NCBI GenBank assembly: GCA_021780395.1
Contig: JAJXYU010000159.1
Location: forward strand, 1-13,034
Direction: 5' to 3'
Source: Pseudomonadota bacterium
GTDB lineage: Bacteria; Pseudomonadota; Gammaproteobacteria; Steroidobacterales; Steroidobacteraceae
Length of the DNA: 13,034 nucleotides
In this document: positions 12,114 through 13,034 of the stretch, one piece after another
Layout: each line of letters opens with the position of its first letter
Position numbering within the stretch: the first letter of the stretch is position 1
Position numbers and translations under genes: made by a program
The notes under the pieces: generated by a model
What the model was told of the DNA's origin: nothing
Databases searched by the model: none
What the model saw: only the letters and a program-made list of their open reading frames with translations

Positions 12114-12431
12114 ATGACGCGGATGACGGTGGTGGACCGGGACGGCAAAGAGCACGTGATCGATGCGAAGCCGGGCTTGAAGTTGATGGAAATCCTGCGG
12201 GAGCTGGATTACGGCGTCGCGGCGGTCTGCGGGGGACTGTGCTCCTGTGCCAGCTGCCACGTCTACGTGGACCCGGCCTGGGTCGACCGTCTGCCGAAGA
12301 AGCAGAGCGACGAACAGGACCTGCTGACCGAGCTGTCGGACTACCGGCCCGACGTCTCGCGGCTGTCCTGCCAGGTCGATTTCACCGAAGCGCTCGAGGG
12401 CCTGAAGGTCGCGATCGCGCCGGATACCTGA
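12114..12431 (+). CDS. Adrenodoxin-type 2Fe-2S ferredoxin
   Basis: This 105-residue cytoplasmic electron carrier holds one [2Fe-2S] cluster. Ligands are Cys39, Cys45, Cys48 (spacing C-x5-C-x2-C within CGGLCSCASCHVYV) and Cys86 in RLSCQV. The motif CxSCHVYV and the following acidic stretch DEQDLLTEL, which in relatives docks the reductase, place it with the adrenodoxin/putidaredoxin/Isc Fdx type, not the plant type. Cys43 is an extra, non-ligand cysteine next to the cluster. No reductase or P450 gene is adjacent, so its partner is unknown; iron-sulphur assembly or a monooxygenase are options. ATG 12114 has GGGG at 12103-12106 with 7-nt spacing; the frame is open to an earlier start at 12066, which would add non-family residues. 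It follows the kinase by 53 bp and is convergent with gpmA, 6 bp away. Confidence 0.92.
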   Translation: MTRMTVVDRDGKEHVIDAKPGLKLMEILRELDYGVAAVCGGLCSCASCHVYVDPAWVDRLPKKQSDEQDLLTELSDYRPDVSRLSCQVDFTEALEGLKVAIAPDT

Positions 12432-12437
12432 CGCCGC

Positions 12438-13034
12438 TCAGTGCGTCTGGCCCTGGCGGCGCACCGCCTCCTGGGCGGCCGAGATCGTCGCTGGGTCGCC
12501 GAGGAATCGCCGCCCGGTCGGCGCGAGGTCCGCGTCGAATTCGTAGAGGATCGGGACGCCGGTCGGGATGTTGAACTCGACGATCTCGGCGTCGGACATC
12601 CGATCGAGCATCTTCACCAGCGCCCGCAGCGAGTTGCCGTGAGCGACCACCAGGACGTTCTGGTTCGCCGCGAGCCGCGGCGCAATCCTCTTGCTCCAGT
12701 CGGGGCTGACCCGAGCCAGGGTGTCCTTCAGGGACTCGGCCGAAGGCAGTTCCCCGGGGTCGACGCCCGCATAGCGGGGGTCGAGGCGCGGATGGCTCGG
12801 ATCGTCCGTCGGCAGCGGTGGCGGCGGGACGTCGTAACTGCGTCGCCAGATCTTGACCTGCGCCTCCCCGTGGCGTGCCGCGGTTTGCGCCTTGTCGAGT
12901 CCCTGCAGCGCGCCGTAATGCCGTTCGTTCAGGCGCCAGCTGTTCTCGACCGGGATCCACATCCGATCCATCGTGTCGAGCGCGATCCACAGCGTCCGGA
13001 TCGCCCGCTTCAACACCGACGTGAGCGCGATCTG
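12438..13034 (-). CDS. gpmA: 2,3-bisphosphoglycerate-dependent phosphoglycerate mutase, 5'-truncated by the window
   Basis: The 198 C-terminal residues are present; the reading frame is open through the right edge, beginning in [16 protein letters not shown]. About 50 N-terminal residues, including the catalytic RHG phosphohistidine motif, lie outside the window. The enzyme interconverts 3- and 2-phosphoglycerate in glycolysis and gluconeogenesis. Visible family marks are [12 protein letters not shown] with the general acid/base Glu at fragment residue 37, the [12 protein letters not shown] insert, and [11 protein letters not shown] with the second active-site His at fragment residue 132. Nothing suggests damage. 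An internal GTG at 13016 gives an apparent shorter frame, but that is only an internal codon. It is convergent with the ferredoxin gene; no terminator fits in the 6-bp gap. Confidence 0.95.
   Translation of the reverse strand, partial: QIALTSVLKRAIRTLWIALDTMDRMWIPVENSWRLNERHYGALQGLDKAQTAARHGEAQVKIWRRSYDVPPPPLPTDDPSHPRLDPRYAGVDPGELPSAESLKDTLARVSPDWSKRIAPRLAANQNVLVVAHGNSLRALVKMLDRMSDAEIVEFNIPTGVPILYEFDADLAPTGRRFLGDPATISAAQEAVRRQGQTH

Overview
The window is a very GC-rich, gene-dense stretch of bacterial chromosome. Gene content suggests a proteobacterium, most likely gamma- or beta-: a glutathione-dependent formaldehyde dehydrogenase, an adrenodoxin-type ferredoxin, a fosmidomycin-resistance-type exporter, an LAAC-lipobox lipoprotein and a TPP-riboswitch PnuT salvage operon. 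The taxon below class level cannot be read from the sequence. I see no insertion sequence, integrase, CRISPR array, tRNA or rRNA. It looks like ordinary chromosome with a few interesting modules.

Left part (1-4331). The first 40 codons of an Fsr-like MFS exporter lie on the minus strand. Divergent from it is a three-gene plus-strand cluster: a fused double-permease ABC protein (250-2007), an ATPase with an extra C-terminal AAA-associated domain (2020-3327) and a DUF2127 membrane protein (3340-3843). No substrate-binding protein is present. A short secreted Lys/His-rich protein (3979-4245) follows and ends in a clear intrinsic terminator (4300-4331).

Middle part (4426-9171). S-(hydroxymethyl)glutathione dehydrogenase (frmA) is convergent with an unrecognised 179-residue gene on the minus strand. 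That gene's start codon overlaps, in a shared CATG, the divergent start of a tandem-domain ABC ATPase (6092-7675). The ATPase overlaps a PLDc_N-TPR membrane protein (7666-8400), and a predicted lipoprotein with a strong Shine-Dalgarno follows. A perfect 12-bp hairpin separates the lipoprotein from the convergent PhzF-family gene.

Right part (10072-13034). A promoter-like pair leads straight into a TPP riboswitch whose conserved AGGGA end also looks like the Shine-Dalgarno of the first gene. The operon it controls encodes a small YkoF-type thiamine-binding protein, a PnuC-family transporter (PnuT) and a ThiK-like phosphotransferase. Read together, this is a compact thiamine uptake-and-trap operon repressed by TPP. 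A 2Fe-2S ferredoxin follows, and the window ends in a truncated gpmA on the minus strand.

The thiamine operon is the most coherent system in the window. The parts are known families; the compact layout, with the SD inside the aptamer and a bundled kinase and binding protein, deserves attention.
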